A stretch of 14,066 nucleotides of DNA from CAZESH01 sp964514665 (GTDB lineage Bacteria > Bacillota > Bacilli > Paenibacillales > KCTC-25726): contig CAZESH010000089.1 in NCBI GenBank assembly GCA_964514665.1, positions 1 to 14,066 on the forward strand, read 5' to 3'. Both the position numbers and the translations under genes were made by a program. Under the pieces are notes generated by a model. The model did not search any database and was not told where the DNA came from. It worked only from the letters and a program-made list of their open reading frames with translations. Below are positions 13,878 through 14,066 of this stretch, in pieces (within the stretch, counting starts at the first letter, position 1; each line of letters begins with the position of its first letter).

Positions 13878-13923
13878 ATGTGCCGAACAAGTAGATCGGC
13901 ACATGGCAACACCTACTTGCCAT
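13878..13923 (+). promoter_or_regulatory. Overlapping inverted repeats, possible RNA pseudoknot
   Basis: Three perfect pairings overlap. ATGTGCCGA (13878-13886) pairs with TCGGCACAT (13896-13904). The loop sequence CAAGTAG (13888-13894) pairs with CTACTTG (13913-13919). ATGGCAA (13903-13909) pairs with TTGCCAT (13917-13923). The first two are compatible with an H-type pseudoknot with connectors of 1, 1 and 8 bases; the third is an alternative hairpin. The possible ATG of the last open frame (13903) is inside the structure. No T-run follows, so it is not a standard + strand terminator. Confidence 0.6.
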
Positions 13924-14066
13924 ATTGAAAAAATAACAGTTCCGCCGATTGATATCACGTTGGAAAATTTTAAAGTTTTTAGCGGCGACCTGGATCAAGA
14001 CGGGAACCACCGAAATCGTATATTCAATCGATTCAGCGTTGATGGCAATGCGGAGCTGCTTTTGTA
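13903..14066 (+). CDS. Partial open frame of unknown function, cut by the window end
   Basis: The frame is open from the ATG at 13903 to the last base, giving at least 54 residues. It begins MATPTCHIEKITVPPIDITL and contains FSGDLDQDGNHRNR; the DxDxDG pattern is the loop type used for calcium binding in secreted proteins. There is no ribosome site before the ATG and no signal peptide. The frame also remains open upstream into the preceding gene. The start is therefore uncertain, and the open frame may be a remnant or use another start. Codon use is AT-richer than in the Tad genes. Position suggests a last operon member or an unrelated gene. Confidence 0.35.
   Translation, partial: MATPTCHIEKITVPPIDITLENFKVFSGDLDQDGNHRNRIFNRFSVDGNAELLL

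Noticed and set aside
13711..14010. - strand frame of 99 codons at the right end
   Set aside because: It is opposite the end of the TadE/G-like gene, with no ribosome site and composition typical of a shadow.
1..14066. CRISPR array, insertion sequence, tRNA or rRNA gene
   Set aside because: No spaced repeats, transposase motifs, terminal inverted repeats or tRNA-like folds were seen on either strand.

Overview
The window looks like a chromosomal segment from a moderate-GC, endospore-forming Firmicute, most likely of the Paenibacillaceae. The evidence is a YheC/YheD-type ATP-grasp gene, a YdjO-family zinc-ribbon gene and a DUF4395 membrane protein gene, together with strong AGGAGG ribosome binding sites, several TTG and GTG starts, sigma-A-like promoters, and a Tad-type gene set with no secretin. 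This placement is inferred from gene content and style only; no search was run.

Region by region. Positions 1-111 hold the tail of an unrecognised + strand gene, followed by a hairpin. On the - strand lie an unrecognised 104-residue protein gene (225-539), whose terminator overlaps its own last codons, and a membrane-anchored cupredoxin gene (611-1063). A + strand cluster follows: a DedA membrane protein fused to a NERD nuclease-like domain (1276-2370), a thioredoxin-fold protein lacking the second active-site cysteine (2409-2975) and an MBL-fold hydrolase (2978-3601). Positions 3602-3895 contain no convincing gene. At 3896-4326 there is a small lipoprotein gene that appears to be frameshifted two codons after its start; it is followed by a DUF4395 gene with a clear promoter. 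The convergent YheC/D-like gene, ydjO (both - strand) and a PIG3-type quinone oxidoreductase complete the left half.

From 7264 to the right edge runs one co-directional, tightly packed operon for a Tad-like secretion or pilus machine: CpaB-like, TadZ-like, TadA, TadB, TadC, two paralogous mini-pilin candidates of 50 and 48 residues, and two TadE/TadG-like membrane-anchored proteins. A further open frame of unknown function begins at 13903 and is cut by the window edge. In the usual model TadA powers assembly, TadB and TadC form the membrane platform, TadZ positions the complex, and the small hydrophobic proteins are the polymerising or pseudopilin subunits. Here all four candidate subunits begin directly with their hydrophobic segment and show no prepilin cleavage motif. 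No prepilin peptidase gene is visible in the window.

The operon is preceded by an excellent sigma-A promoter (7127-7155) and then by an intrinsic terminator (7200-7240) placed before the first gene. Either this is an attenuated leader, or a short RNA is made there. Near the right end, three overlapping inverted repeats at 13878-13923 are compatible with an H-type pseudoknot that would cover the possible start codon of the last open frame. The mini-pilin pair, the leader terminator and the pseudoknot-like element are the most novel-looking parts of the window.
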